DNA of 52,188 bases, from the NCBI RefSeq assembly GCF_018916875.1, contig NZ_JAHLNO010000014.1, positions 1 through 52,188 on the forward strand. The letters run 5' to 3'. A program made the position numbers and the translations under genes. The notes beneath the pieces were generated by a model. That model searched no databases, was not told where the DNA came from, and saw only the letters and a list, made by a program, of their open reading frames with translations. Below, piece after piece: positions 1-8,869 of this stretch (its first letter is position 1; every line of letters starts with the position of its first letter). Source of the DNA: Virgibacillus proomii. GTDB taxonomy: Bacteria; Bacillota; Bacilli; Bacillales; Amphibacillaceae.

Positions 1-124
1 TAAGTGGGAGAAAACGGCACCTAAATGCCCGATTCGTTCAAGGGCCTTTAGGTCATACCCTTCTAGGTACTAACATTCAGTAGGAGATGGAAGAAAACTC
101 CTACTGAATGAAGTTTCACTTTAT
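1..124 (+). repeat. Repeat family A, copy A1 (3' part, long form, cut by window edge)
   Basis: This is the right part of a family-A element. It starts inside the second strand of the left stem (AAGTGGGAG...ACGGCAC). It then carries the conserved core with the optional small hairpin (AAGGG...CCCTT) and the right hairpin CATTCAGTAGGAG/CTCCTACTGAATG. It ends in TTTCAC followed by TTTAT at 120-124. It matches copies at 2821, 10444 and 13629 over its visible length. Copy A2 begins at the next base. Confidence 0.85.
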
Positions 125-425
125 CCCGTATCTATGATCCCTAAAACTCCCACTTCAAGAATTATAAAAAAAACGAAAACGTTTAATTAAGACATAACAG
201 TACCTAAATACTCGATTCGTTCGGGTTGACGGGACAAGGGTGTGCTCTTGATAGTAATACATTGCGATTTTCAATGACAAGTAAGGTTTCTTGAAAAGGT
301 ATCGTATGAAGAAAAAGTGTTTTTCTTTTTCAAGAACGCCCGAGATTTGAGACTTTGTTCTACTTCTTATCGGTAGAGTATGTGGGATAGGATCCAAGGA
401 TTCACTGAATGAAGTTTCACCTTAT
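125..425 (+). repeat. Repeat family A, copy A2 (rearranged, about 300 bp)
   Basis: The left end (CCCGTAT... ACTCCCACTTCAAG) and right end (CTGAATGAAGTTTCAC then CTTAT) are family A, and a piece of the core (CCTAAATACTCGATTCGTTC) lies near 209-228. The middle is replaced by unrelated DNA, so the element is longer than usual and its stems do not pair well. Its left flank is the TTTAT that also ends copy A1, giving a head-to-tail tandem. No convincing gene lies in it. An 80-codon minus-strand reading frame inside looks like chance. Confidence 0.65.
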
Positions 426-489
426 TAGTTTGATTACAATCGATCGACGGAATTTTTTAAGTTAACAATTATGAAAGCCTTTCACTTTT

Positions 490-518
490 TTGTCAAATAT
501 TAATAACATAAAGACAAT
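490..518 (+). promoter_or_regulatory. candidate sigma-A promoter for ccdA
   Basis: TTGTCA at 490-495 and GACAAT at 513-518 are 17 bases apart, about 45 bases before the ccdA start. The -10 is imperfect (GACAAT). Another TACAAT at 528 has no good -35 partner, so this is a tentative call. Confidence 0.35.
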
Positions 519-562
519 TCTGTCTGGTACAATGTACAATGAATATGAAAAGGAGGTATATC

Positions 563-1267
563 GTGTCGGAGATCAATATATTTCTTGCTTTCGGTGCAGG
601 CTTTCTGTCATTTATTTCACCCTGTGTTTTACCTTTGTACCCAGCTTTTCTATCTTACATTACCGGAATGAGTGTAAGCGAATTAAAAGATGATAATAAA
701 ATGTTAAATGCAAAGAGTATATTACATACTATCTTCTTCTTACTGGGGTTTTCTGCAGTCTTCATTATGATGGGCTTTGCAAGCTCTGGAATATCTCAAT
801 TTTTATTAGTGAACAAAGATATCATACGACAAATTGGTGCAATTGTTATCATCTTTTTTGGACTCGTTATTGTCGGTATTTTGAACTTTGATTTTTTAAT
901 GAAAGATAGAAAAATTACATTTAAAAATCGTCCTGCAGGATTTCTAGGTACTTTTATTATCGGACTAGCCTTTTCTCTAGGATGGACTCCTTGTACCGGA
1001 CCAATCCTAATGGTTGTTTTATCATTAGCTGCTACTGAACCGAATACCGGAATGGTTATGATGATTAGCTATATAATGGGATTCTCTATTCCGTTTTTTA
1101 TTTTATCCTTTTTTATTGGTAAGCTGAACTGGATTAAAAAACATAGTTTAAAACTAATAAAAATCGGTGGATATGTCATGATTTTTATGGGGATTACTTT
1201 ATTCTTTGATTGGATGACTTCTTTAACTTCATATTTAGCAGGATTGTTTGGATTTTCCGGCTTCTAA
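563..1267 (+). CDS. ccdA: cytochrome c biogenesis protein CcdA
   Basis: Polytopic membrane protein that carries reducing equivalents across the membrane to extracytoplasmic thioredoxin-like proteins for cytochrome c maturation and spore-related disulfide reduction. About six hydrophobic segments are visible. The two family cysteines are in the Pro-Cys contexts SPCVLP (Cys21) and TPCTGP (Cys144). The start chosen is GTG at 563 because a strong Shine-Dalgarno (AAAAGGAGGT, 548-557) lies directly upstream. An in-frame ATG at 539 would place that site inside the gene. The resulting 234 residues match the usual CcdA length. It heads an operon with mrpB, yneI and ccdC. Downstream the ResA-like protein at 9.6 kb is a plausible electron acceptor. 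Confidence 0.95.
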   Translation: MSEINIFLAFGAGFLSFISPCVLPLYPAFLSYITGMSVSELKDDNKMLNAKSILHTIFFLLGFSAVFIMMGFASSGISQFLLVNKDIIRQIGAIVIIFFGLVIVGILNFDFLMKDRKITFKNRPAGFLGTFIIGLAFSLGWTPCTGPILMVVLSLAATEPNTGMVMMISYIMGFSIPFFILSFFIGKLNWIKKHSLKLIKIGGYVMIFMGITLFFDWMTSLTSYLAGLFGFSGF

Positions 1268-1332
1268 TGGATTTTTCTCCTGTCTTATATTAAAATAAAG
1301 ACTATATATGCTATATAAAGGGGCAATACATT

Positions 1333-1767
1333 ATGTACAAGTACAAAACAAATGATCTTATTTTACGAACTACCACATCACTAATTGCCTTTATTCTATT
1401 GGGATTTGCTGTTTATTTATTGTTAGCCGGACACAATTCTCCGGGTGGAGGATTTGTCGGCGGTTTAATGACATCAGGGGCGATTTTATTAATGAATATG
1501 GCTTATGGATTTGAAACTGTAAAAAAAGTATTGCCGATTAATTTTGTCAAATTAATTCCAATTGGTCTTGCCGTTGCTGCTGCTACAGGTGCCGGATCAT
1601 TCTTATTTAAGCAGCCATTTTTGTCTCATACCTTTGGTTACTTTCACATTCCGATATTTGGCGAAGTTGAATTAGCTACTGCAATGCTTTTTGATATAGG
1701 TGTATACTTGACAGTTGTCGGTGTAATGATGACCATTATTTTAACTATTGCTAATGATAAGGACTAA
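1333..1767 (+). CDS. mrpB: lone MrpB/MnhB-family Na+/H+ antiporter subunit B
   Basis: Small membrane protein of 144 residues with four hydrophobic segments and the family signature GHNSPGGGFVGG near residues 33-44. MrpB is normally one of seven subunits of the Mrp (MnhABCDEFG) cation/proton antiporter encoded in a single operon. Here no other Mrp gene is present. It sits between ccdA and the yneI/ccdC pair, 65 bp after ccdA and 15 bp before yneI, all on the same strand with its own RBS (AAAGGGG). The family call rests on motif and topology. Whether it works with a full Mrp complex elsewhere or has a separate job cannot be read from the sequence. Confidence 0.88.
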   Translation: MYKYKTNDLILRTTTSLIAFILLGFAVYLLLAGHNSPGGGFVGGLMTSGAILLMNMAYGFETVKKVLPINFVKLIPIGLAVAAATGAGSFLFKQPFLSHTFGYFHIPIFGEVELATAMLFDIGVYLTVVGVMMTIILTIANDKD

Positions 1768-1782
1768 ATAGGGGGAAAAGCG

Positions 1783-2166
1783 ATGGCCAAAATACTTGTG
1801 GTCGATGATGCTAATTTTCTGCGCATGACTCTTTCCACTATTTTGAAAAAAAAACACCATGAAATTGTAGGAGAAGCAGAAAATGGAGAAGAGGCAGTAC
1901 GACTATATCAAGAATTGAAGCCAGATATAGTAACGATGGATATTACAATGCCAGTAATGAACGGAATTGAAGCAATTAAAGAAATCATGCAAATAGATAA
2001 AGATGCGCTGATTATTGTATGTTCAGCAATGGGGCAGCAAAAAGTTGTGGTTGAAGCAATTGAATTGGGAGCCAAGGACTTTATTATCAAACCATTTGAC
2101 GAGAACCGTATATTTGATACGATTGATCGTGTATTAAGTTTTAAAAGGGTGAATGACAACAAGTAA
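1783..2166 (+). CDS. yneI: CheY-like single-domain response regulator YneI
   Basis: Stand-alone receiver domain of 127 residues with no output domain. The acidic pocket (Asp8, Asp9), phosphoacceptor Asp53 (TMDITMP) and the conserved Lys in FIIKPF are present, so it should accept phosphate. In B. subtilis the homologue lies between ccdA and ccdC, as here apart from the inserted mrpB. Its role there is unclear and it is not needed for cytochrome c synthesis. RBS GGGGGAAA precedes the ATG. Confidence 0.92.
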   Translation: MAKILVVDDANFLRMTLSTILKKKHHEIVGEAENGEEAVRLYQELKPDIVTMDITMPVMNGIEAIKEIMQIDKDALIIVCSAMGQQKVVVEAIELGAKDFIIKPFDENRIFDTIDRVLSFKRVNDNK

Positions 2167-2192
2167 TTTGGCAATGGGAGAGAGGACTTACA

Positions 2193-2663
2193 ATGTTTTG
2201 GTTAATTGCAAGTACCATTGGAGCAGCAATTATGGCCGCAGCAATGATATTTATTCGATTAAGAGCAGCTAAAAAACCTGCTTCTGTAAAGAAGATTATT
2301 ATACCGCCCTTTTTTATGAGTACAGGGGCACTAATGTTTCTATTCCCTGTTTTTCATATTAGCTGGTATCAAGTAATGGAGGCTTTTAGTGTAGGTATTG
2401 TTTGTTCCATTTTCCTCATAAAAACATCGAAATTTGAAATTCGTGATAATGCAATCTATTTAATACCCTCCAAAGCCTTTGCCTTTATTTTGGTTGGATT
2501 ATTAATTTTTCGCATTATTTTCAAGCTTGCCATTGGAAGTCATATATCCTTTGGAGAAACGAGTGGAATGTTCTTTTTATTGGCATTTGGAATGATTTTA
2601 ACCTGGCGTTTAGCAATGCTTTATAAATATTTACAACTGGAAAAGCAATTAATACAGAAGTAA
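2193..2663 (+). CDS. ccdC: CcdC (YneJ) membrane protein
   Basis: 156-residue membrane protein with about five hydrophobic segments, starting with a Trp/Ile/Ala-rich first segment. It is recognised as the CcdC/YneJ family from its position directly after yneI and its overall pattern. In B. subtilis it is co-transcribed with ccdA and yneI and is not essential for cytochrome c assembly. Its biochemical role is unknown. RBS AGAGAGGA precedes the ATG. A long stem-loop at 2747-2787 follows the gene. Confidence 0.88.
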   Translation: MFWLIASTIGAAIMAAAMIFIRLRAAKKPASVKKIIIPPFFMSTGALMFLFPVFHISWYQVMEAFSVGIVCSIFLIKTSKFEIRDNAIYLIPSKAFAFILVGLLIFRIIFKLAIGSHISFGETSGMFFLLAFGMILTWRLAMLYKYLQLEKQLIQK

Positions 2664-2746
2664 ATTTGGTTCAGAAGAGATTTAACATATCATAAGTAAT
2701 AATTTACGCTACATTCAAACAAAAAATGAGGAATTAAATAATACGT

Positions 2747-2787
2747 ACTTTAGAGGGCTATCCGTTTTCGTGGTAGCCCCCTAAAGT
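2747..2787. other. 14-bp stem-loop downstream of the ccdA operon
   Basis: ACTTTAGAGGGCTA at 2747-2760 pairs with TAGCCCCCTAAAGT at 2774-2787 with one mismatch. It lies after ccdC and before repeat A3. No T-run follows on the plus strand, so it may be a transcript 3'-end stabiliser or a degenerate terminator rather than an intrinsic terminator. Confidence 0.5.
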
Positions 2788-2820
2788 TATAACAGTATTA
2801 AAGGTTGCTGATAGATTTAT

Positions 2821-3005
2821 CCCGCATGTAAGGTGCCGTAAGACTCCCACTTCAAGAGCCTCGAGTTGATACAAAAGGGTCTAAGTGGGGGAAAATGGCA
2901 CCTAAATGCCCGATTCTTTCAAGGGCCTTTAAGTCATACCCTTCTAGGTACTAACATTCAGTAGGAGATGGAAGAAAACTCCAACTGAATGAAGTTTCAC
3001 TTTAT
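2821..3005 (+). repeat. Repeat family A, copy A3 (full length, long form)
   Basis: Complete 185-bp copy flanked by TTTAT at 2816-2820 and ending in TTTAT at 3001-3005. The left stem is GTGCCGTAAGACTCCCACTT pairing with AAGTGGGGG...ATGGCAC. The core carries the optional AAGGG...CCCTT hairpin. The right stem is CATTCAGTAGGAG with CTCCAACTGAATG (one mismatch). It lies between the converging ends of ccdC and yneK, only 25 bp from the yneK stop codon. Confidence 0.88.
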
Positions 3006-3029
3006 AGAAAAAAAAGCAGTTCTGAAAGG

Positions 3030-3503
3030 TTATGATTTGTGTTTTTGCTGCCAATTTGGCGCATAATCACTCCGAGATTGTTGAAAGAATTGCTCATAGG
3101 GTGCTGTATCAATATTTTTTTGGGCCAGTTTTTTCCGCAAAAATTTATGATCTCGTTTAGGTGTTGCGATGATATAGCCTTCAATTAAAACTTCCCTCGT
3201 GATTTTTTGTTTGTTCTTTTTTAACGCTAATTCACCAATTTTACCAACGATTTTATGCCTAGCTACATCTCGAAATAACTCTGGAACTGGAGAAACTAAT
3301 TCCTCTAATAACTCTTTTTCCTTTGTACCCCACATATGTTTTGTTTTATTTACATAATAGTCTTCCCAATCCATCATGGATTTTCCGTCTTTTTTTGGTA
3401 ACCGTTTCAGAAATTTACGAAACATAAAATATCCACCAATAGCCATGATTCCAATCATGAAAAAACCCCAAAGAATAATTAAATAATCAACAAAAACCGA
3501 CAT
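3030..3503 (-). CDS. yneK: YneK-like protein (DUF2621), membrane-anchored
   Basis: 157 residues with one N-terminal transmembrane segment (about residues 7-28) followed by a charged cytoplasmic part beginning FRKFLKRLPKKDGKS. It is recognised as the YneK/DUF2621 family by that juxtamembrane motif and by its place between ccdC and citB, as in B. subtilis. No enzymatic motif is visible and the function is unknown. It is transcribed against ccdC. Its 3' end abuts repeat A3. Confidence 0.85.
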   Translation of the reverse strand: MSVFVDYLIILWGFFMIGIMAIGGYFMFRKFLKRLPKKDGKSMMDWEDYYVNKTKHMWGTKEKELLEELVSPVPELFRDVARHKIVGKIGELALKKNKQKITREVLIEGYIIATPKRDHKFLRKKLAQKNIDTAPYEQFFQQSRSDYAPNWQQKHKS

Positions 3504-3754
3504 ATTTTTACGCTTTTCTCCCCTTTTTCCAATATTTCGTAATAATTTGACAAAATATTTAACTATTTAATTTATTTTTTTAATCAATTATAGTAAGATT
3601 ACTAATAATTGGATAGTTAACTTAAGAACGAGATTTACTATAAGTATATGATGAAAAACTTTTTCAAACAAGCGTCATATTCTTAAGAAATTAAACATAG
3701 GATAAATTGAAACGAAAGGATTTGTTGATATTTGCAAAAAAAGGGGGAAACATA

Positions 3755-4870
3755 ATGAATTATGATAAGAATACAAGAGATCATGAAAAACTTATTCATA
3801 TAACTGAAACGAAGCCAACAATGCAAACACAAGGTTTTAATTTATCAACGTTGTCTCCATTTATGCTTGCATGGATAGAGAAGAATTGTCATGATGTTAT
3901 TCTCGTTCTAGATGAAAATGGAAAAATGCTTTATATTTCTGATTCTGCTGAACGAATTCTTGGTTATCAACCTTCCCAACTAGTCGGAAAAGCTTGGTAT
4001 GAATTTGTTTATCGGGAAGATGTAAAATATGTAAAAGAGAACTTGAAGCAAGTATCTTCAACCAACCAATTCTATGAAATAAATGTTCTTAATAGTGAAG
4101 GTGAATATATCTGGTCGGAATGTACGCTAGCCAAATTAAAAGAAGACGAGAAGATCTACTATATCGCTATTGTTGCTGATATTCGTGATAAAAAAGAAGC
4201 AGAGGAATTTATGATCCAATCAGAGAAAATGTCAGTTGCTGGACAATTAGCTGCTGGGATTGCTCATGAAATTCGTAACCCTTTGACATCACTAAAAGGC
4301 TTTTTACAATTACTTCAAGCTGGTGTAAATAGAAAAGAAGAGTATTACAATATTATGGTAGAAGAAATTGAAAAGATGGAGACCATTACGTCAGAGTTAT
4401 TATTCATTTCCAAGCCATTAACAGAGAATAAAAAAGTACAACTCGTTGAATCCATGATTCATGATGTCATTGTACTACTAAGACCACAGGCGAAAATGAG
4501 AGATATTCTCATCGAGTATTCAGCTTCTGGGGGTGAAAAAATTTACTGTGATCGTTCACAAATCAAACAAGTCCTCATTAATTTAATTAAAAATGCTATT
4601 GAAGCAATGGAAAATGGTGGAAAGATCCAAGTTAATACAAGTTCATCTGACACGCATGTACATATTAGTGTTATAGACGAAGGACCTGGAATTCCAAAAG
4701 ACATTATAAATAAGTTAGGTGAACCCTTTTTTACAACGAAGCAAAGTGGTACCGGATTAGGACTTATGATAACAAAGCAAATTTTGGAACGTCATCAAGC
4801 ATTCTTAGAAATAAAGGCAAATGAAGGAGCCGGTAGTACGTTTCGTATTATTTTTCCTGCTCCAGCATAA
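3755..4870 (+). CDS. PAS-domain histidine kinase, sporulation-kinase type, no partner regulator nearby
   Basis: Soluble sensor kinase of 371 residues. A PAS domain spans about residues 40-150 (VILVLDENGKMLYISDSAERILGY). A HisKA domain follows with the H-box AAGIAHEIRNPLTSLKGF (phosphorylated His171). The HATPase_c domain has an N-box (LINLIKNAIEAM), G1 (DEGPGIP) and G2 (GTGLGLMITK). No transmembrane segment is seen. The H-box and layout are like the Spo0F-directed kinases KinA/KinE of Bacillus, and no response regulator is adjacent, so input to the sporulation phosphorelay is a reasonable inference. The ATG at 3755 follows an AAGGGGG site. An ATG at 3707 has a weaker site. Confidence 0.88.
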   Translation: MNYDKNTRDHEKLIHITETKPTMQTQGFNLSTLSPFMLAWIEKNCHDVILVLDENGKMLYISDSAERILGYQPSQLVGKAWYEFVYREDVKYVKENLKQVSSTNQFYEINVLNSEGEYIWSECTLAKLKEDEKIYYIAIVADIRDKKEAEEFMIQSEKMSVAGQLAAGIAHEIRNPLTSLKGFLQLLQAGVNRKEEYYNIMVEEIEKMETITSELLFISKPLTENKKVQLVESMIHDVIVLLRPQAKMRDILIEYSASGGEKIYCDRSQIKQVLINLIKNAIEAMENGGKIQVNTSSSDTHVHISVIDEGPGIPKDIINKLGEPFFTTKQSGTGLGLMITKQILERHQAFLEIKANEGAGSTFRIIFPAPA

Positions 4871-5200
4871 TAGGTATAGTTTACTAAAAGTAACGCACTT
4901 ATTCAAGGTTATTTATACTAAATTTAAAAAAGATACTAGTTGCAAGTTGTTGTTGCAGATTATAAAAGTGACCAATAAAGAGAAAAAACAGATAAGCGTA
5001 ACATGGAACAAGTTAATCCTTCTATTACTGTCAATAGGCTAGATGTTATAATTATAATTAGCAATTGTTTTATTTTTAATTTTATATAATTTTTTGTTAT
5101 CACTTCACATAACTATTTACTATATCTGATGAAGGGCTTAATGGTTTGTTTTATGGTGCGTTTTCTTATAAGATAGAAGAAGTGAGAGGTTTTTTACTTG
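4871..5200. other. AT-rich intergenic region, nothing recognised
   Basis: 330 bp between the kinase gene and repeat B1. It is rich in A/T runs. The small spore-protein genes that occupy this place in B. subtilis (sspO, sspP) were looked for by their products' characteristic residues and not seen. A promoter for citB may lie here, but no -35/-10 pair is good enough to name. Confidence 0.4.
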
Positions 5201-5290
5201 TACTATAGGAAAGTATTAAAATTTTAGGGTTTATAGTATAAGAAAAACTACAGCTTTCGCTAAAGACTTGGCGAAAAGCCAAGTTTTTCT
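5201..5290 (+). repeat. Repeat family B, copy B1, upstream of citB
   Basis: About 90 bp. An inverted pair TACTATA...TATAGTA surrounds the left third, then AGAAAAAC, a short variable part and the hairpin ACTTGGC-gaaaa-GCCAAGT followed by TTTTTCT. The last part has the form of an intrinsic terminator. It matches copies at 10411, 23093, 36446 and 37379. It lies 62 bp before the aconitase start codon in the same direction. Confidence 0.8.
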
Positions 5291-5304
5291 AACATTAACA
5301 AAAT

Positions 5305-5326
5305 CCGTAGTATGTTGCAACTACGG
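5305..5326 (+). promoter_or_regulatory. stem-loop in the citB leader
   Basis: CCGTAGT at 5305-5311 pairs perfectly with ACTACGG at 5320-5326, with an 8-base loop. It ends 12 bases before the Shine-Dalgarno (AAAGGGG). It could protect the 5' end of the citB message or bind a regulator. No known element was recognised. Confidence 0.4.
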
Positions 5327-5352
5327 GTAAGCATGAAGAAAGGGGTACTAAC

Positions 5353-8067
5353 ATGGGGAAGAGTAATTCGTTTAATGCAAAGAAACAATTTGAACTAAAT
5401 GGAAAAACGTACAACTATTATCAATTAAAAGCTGTAGAAAATGCTGGGTTAGGAAAAGTATCACGATTACCGTTTTCGATTCGAGTACTTTTGGAATCGC
5501 TTATTCGCCAGCAAGATGGTCATCAAATTAAGGAAGAACATGTAAAAGGACTTGCTAAATGGGGTACAAAAGATGGCGAAGGGGTAGATGTTCCATTTAA
5601 GCCGTCCCGTGTTATTTTACAAGATTTTACTGGTGTTCCAGCTGTAGTAGACCTTGCTTCTTTAAGAAAGGCAATGGTTGATATGGGGGGAAAACCGAGT
5701 GAAATCAATCCAGAAGTACCAGTTGATTTGGTTATTGACCACTCGGTACAAGTAGACCAATATGGTACATCAGATGCTTTAAAAGTAAACATGGAATTAG
5801 AATTTGAAAGAAATAGAGAACGCTATGAATTTCTTAACTGGGCTCAAAAAGCATTTGATAATTATCGTGCTGTCCCTCCGGCTACGGGAATTGTTCACCA
5901 AGTAAACTTAGAGTATATTGCAAATGTGATTCATGGAGTAGAAAATGAAAGCGGGGAGTATGAGGCATTTCCGGATACGTTAGTCGGAACGGATTCGCAT
6001 ACTACTATGATTAATGGCTTAGGTGTTTTAGGTTGGGGTGTAGGAGGTATTGAAGCAGAAGCAGGAATGCTTGGTCAACCTTCTTATTTTCCGGCACCTG
6101 ATGTTATTGGTGTGAAATTTACCGGCAGTTTCCCGAATGGAACAACTGCTACAGACTTAGCGCTAAAAGTAACTCAAGTGCTTCGTGAGAAAAATGTAGT
6201 TGGTAAATTTGTTGAATATTTTGGTCCGGGATTAAAGGATATGCCTCTTGCAGATCGGGCGACGATTTCTAATATGGCTCCGGAATACGGTGCTACTTGT
6301 GGATTTTTTCCAGTTGATGATGAAGTGTTAAGCTATTTAAAACTTACAGGTCGATCACAAGAGCAAATTGATCTTGTTGAAAAATATTGTAAGTTAAATA
6401 ATCTATGGTATTCTTCCGATGAAGCGGATCCAAAATATACAGAAGTAGTAGAAATTAATTTATCCGAGTTACAGCCAAACCTTTCTGGCCCAAAACGTCC
6501 ACAGGACTTAATTGCTTTGTCCGATATGAAGAAAGAATTTAATAAGGCCATTACAGCACCAGCAGGAAATCAAGGTTTTGGCTTAGATAAATCTGAGTTT
6601 GACAAGGAAGTAGCTGTAGAGCATTCAAACGGCAACACTTCCGTAATGAAAACTGGTGCAATAGCCATTGCAGCGATTACATCTTGTACAAATACATCCA
6701 ACCCTTATGTGATGTTAGGTGCTGGGCTGCTTGCAAAAAATGCAGTTGAAAAAGGGTTAAATGTGCCGGATTATGTAAAAACATCGCTTGCTCCAGGATC
6801 TAAAGTGGTTACTCGTTATTTGGAAGACTCAGGTTTAATGCCATATTTAGATAAACTAGGCTTTAACCTTGTGGGATATGGTTGTACAACTTGTATTGGT
6901 AACTCAGGTCCATTACGTGAAGAGATTGAGCAAGCAATTATTGATAATGACTTAACGGTAGCATCGGTTCTATCAGGTAACCGTAACTTTGAAGGAAGAA
7001 TTCATCCACTAGTAAAAGCGAATTACTTAGCTTCTCCTCCATTAGTAGTTGCCTATGCACTTGCTGGAACCGTGGATATTGATTTGACAAAAGAACCATT
7101 AGGTACAGATAAAGATGGAAAACCTGTCTATATGGATGATATTTGGCCTTCAATGGAAGAAATTAAACAACAGGTAGAAGCAGTAGTTCAGCCGGAAATT
7201 TTCCGTAAAGAGTATGAAGATGTGTTTACTTCCAATGAACGCTGGAATCAAATTGATACAACAGATGAACCTTTATTTGAATGGGATAGTGAATCAACTT
7301 ATATCCAAAATCCGCCATTCTTTGAGGGATTGTCTAAAGAAGCAGGTTCAGTTGAGTCATTAGAAGGATTACGAGTCATTGGAAAATTTGGGGATTCTGT
7401 TACAACTGACCATATTTCTCCAGCTGGAGCAATTGCAAAAGATATGCCAGCAGGAAAATATTTGCAGGAGAAAGGTGTATCCCCACGTTATTTTAATTCA
7501 TACGGATCTAGACGTGGAAACCATGAAGTGATGATGCGCGGTACATTTGCCAATATACGTATTCGTAACTTAATTGCACCTGGAACGGAAGGTGGTTTTA
7601 CAACTTATTGGCCAACGGAAGAAGTTATGCCGATCTATGATGCCGCAATGAAATATAAGCAAGATGGAACCGGCTTAATTGTAATAGCTGGAAAAGACTA
7701 TGGTATGGGATCCTCTCGTGACTGGGCAGCTAAAGGTACTAATTTATTAGGAATTAAAACGGTCCTTGCTGAGAGTTTTGAGCGAATTCATCGTTCGAAC
7801 CTAGTAATGATGGGCGTACTACCACTGCAATTTCAGCCAGGTGAAAATGCAGAGAAGCTAGGTTTAACTGGCAAAGAGACATACCATGTAGATATTAATG
7901 AAAATGTGAAAGCCCATGATTTAGTTAAGGTAATAGCTGTTGATGAATCAGGTAATAAAACAGAATTCCGCGCCATTGCTCGTTTTGATAGTGATGTAGA
8001 AATTGATTACTATCGTCATGGTGGCATTTTGCAAATGGTGTTACGTGAAAAGTTAGCTGCTATCTAA
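5353..8067 (+). CDS. citB: aconitate hydratase (citB/acnA type)
   Basis: TCA-cycle enzyme converting citrate to isocitrate through cis-aconitate, cytoplasmic. With 904 residues it has full AcnA/IRP-type length (B. subtilis CitB about 909). The [4Fe-4S] ligands are Cys445 (SCTNTSNP) and Cys511/Cys514 ([13 protein letters not shown]). The C-terminal swivel domain is present ([13 protein letters not shown], then [14 protein letters not shown]). Proteins of this type can also bind mRNA when the cluster is lost. RBS AAAGGGG lies 7 bases before the ATG. It is followed by its own strong terminator. Upstream it is separated from any distal promoter by the terminator-like end of repeat B1. Confidence 0.97.
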   Translation: MGKSNSFNAKKQFELNGKTYNYYQLKAVENAGLGKVSRLPFSIRVLLESLIRQQDGHQIKEEHVKGLAKWGTKDGEGVDVPFKPSRVILQDFTGVPAVVDLASLRKAMVDMGGKPSEINPEVPVDLVIDHSVQVDQYGTSDALKVNMELEFERNRERYEFLNWAQKAFDNYRAVPPATGIVHQVNLEYIANVIHGVENESGEYEAFPDTLVGTDSHTTMINGLGVLGWGVGGIEAEAGMLGQPSYFPAPDVIGVKFTGSFPNGTTATDLALKVTQVLREKNVVGKFVEYFGPGLKDMPLADRATISNMAPEYGATCGFFPVDDEVLSYLKLTGRSQEQIDLVEKYCKLNNLWYSSDEADPKYTEVVEINLSELQPNLSGPKRPQDLIALSDMKKEFNKAITAPAGNQGFGLDKSEFDKEVAVEHSNGNTSVMKTGAIAIAAITSCTNTSNPYVMLGAGLLAKNAVEKGLNVPDYVKTSLAPGSKVVTRYLEDSGLMPYLDKLGFNLVGYGCTTCIGNSGPLREEIEQAIIDNDLTVASVLSGNRNFEGRIHPLVKANYLASPPLVVAYALAGTVDIDLTKEPLGTDKDGKPVYMDDIWPSMEEIKQQVEAVVQPEIFRKEYEDVFTSNERWNQIDTTDEPLFEWDSESTYIQNPPFFEGLSKEAGSVESLEGLRVIGKFGDSVTTDHISPAGAIAKDMPAGKYLQEKGVSPRYFNSYGSRRGNHEVMMRGTFANIRIRNLIAPGTEGGFTTYWPTEEVMPIYDAAMKYKQDGTGLIVIAGKDYGMGSSRDWAAKGTNLLGIKTVLAESFERIHRSNLVMMGVLPLQFQPGENAEKLGLTGKETYHVDINENVKAHDLVKVIAVDESGNKTEFRAIARFDSDVEIDYYRHGGILQMVLREKLAAI

Positions 8068-8084
8068 TTATATGAAACTAGTTT

Positions 8085-8119
8085 AAGCCTCTGTATCTAT
8101 ATTTACAGAGGCTTTTTAA
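8085..8119 (+). terminator. intrinsic terminator of citB
   Basis: AAGCCTCTGTA (8085-8095) pairs perfectly with TACAGAGGCTT (8104-8114), followed by a T-run, 18 bp after the citB stop. Confidence 0.9.
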
Positions 8120-8131
8120 TCTTCTGGAAAT

Positions 8132-8230
8132 TATATCTGTTTCTACATTGAGGATAACCTTTTTGAAAAGTAGCATTGCCCTTAGCTTATGCACTCAAGC
8201 TGTAGCAAACTTCGGTCTTTTTCCTACGCT
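8132..8230 (+). repeat. Repeat family C, copy C1 (degenerate)
   Basis: Shares scattered identity with 10664-10745 and 36088-36190. The shared parts are TATCTGTTT-TACATTG, a TAACCTTTTT block, AAAGTAGC, CTCAAGC-GTAGCAAACTT and TTTTTCCTA. The match is clear by eye at the left end and loose further on. No stable hairpin or reading frame is conserved. It is followed by about 100 bp of unassigned DNA with locally higher GC (CTTGCCGCTCAGGCGTCGG). Confidence 0.4.
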
Positions 8231-8331
8231 AAGTCAACATTGGCTCAAATCTAAAGGGGAAAGGCCGATTAAAGCGGACTTGCCGCTCAGGCGTCGGCAT
8301 ACTCCTGTTTTAGAGGCATGTTTCCTTTTAT

Positions 8332-8475
8332 CCCAAATGAAGAAGCCGTATATTTCTCTCATTTCAGAAATCCGCTTATTATTTGAATACCTTATGAGCG
8401 AAACCGCTCGATTGGTTCAACTAACATTCAGTAGGAGATGGAAGAAAACTCCTATTGAATGAAGTTTTACTTTAT
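8332..8475 (+). repeat. Repeat family A, copy A4 (short form, diverged left half)
   Basis: The right half matches copies A5 and A6 (CGATTGGTTCAACTAACATTCAG, right hairpin, GAAGTTTTAC). The end is TTTAT at 8471-8475 and a TTTAT stands at 8327-8331. The left half keeps only the end (CCCAAATG...GCCGTA) and its long stem no longer pairs. The element abuts a transposase remnant, suggesting insertion into a dead IS. Confidence 0.65.
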
Positions 8476-8477
8476 CA

Positions 8478-8840
8478 CAAAGTAACCAAAAAATCACGAC
8501 TAGGCGCGCCAGAAGAACTGAATGATGCAGCCATGATTATTTCCACTTTTGTGAGATATGTCGAACGCATCCCGACGATGAAGGATCTTGTTAAGCGCCT
8601 TAATGATGATATTGCTTTTAAGTTAAACTGCGGGTTTCTAGTATCATCAGACTGCGTACCATAGAGGGCTCTTTCATGGATGATGTAGTTGCCATCGATG
8701 CAACCTATTTGAAGCACGTGATCAAACACCGCCAAAAGAGGAAAAGCCAAAACCTGAACCAAAAAAACGTGGACGTAAATCTAAAAACGAGTATGAACAA
8801 TGGCTAAAAGAACAAGCTGAAAAGGAAGCTAACCTATTTT
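8478..8840 (+). pseudogene. remnant of an IS1182-like DDE transposase
   Basis: Two in-order protein fragments in different frames remain. The first reads RLGAPEELNDAAMIISTFV and then a part with LVKRLNDDIAFKLNCGFLVSSD, which resembles the N-terminal region of IS1182-type transposases. The second, after a frameshift near 8710, reads AIDATYF, EARDQTPPKEEKPKPEPKK and RGRKSKNEYEQWLKEQAEKE, the linker typical of the same family. The DNA between them is partly deleted and the start and catalytic C-terminus are missing. It is not functional. The IS family name is from memory of these motifs. Confidence 0.7.
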
Positions 8841-8869
8841 TTTATAAATGGTTAGTACGAGGAAATTAG

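Noticed and set aside
155..397. 80-codon minus-strand open frame within repeat A2
   Set aside because: Low-complexity, no RBS, and it lies inside a rearranged repeat copy.
4821..5042. 73-codon plus-strand frame after the sensor kinase
   Set aside because: Overlaps the end of the kinase gene in another frame, no RBS, low-complexity Lys/Leu composition.
8148..8462. 104-codon plus-strand open frame over repeats C1 and A4
   Set aside because: It runs through two repeat elements, has no RBS and shows no protein-like motif.
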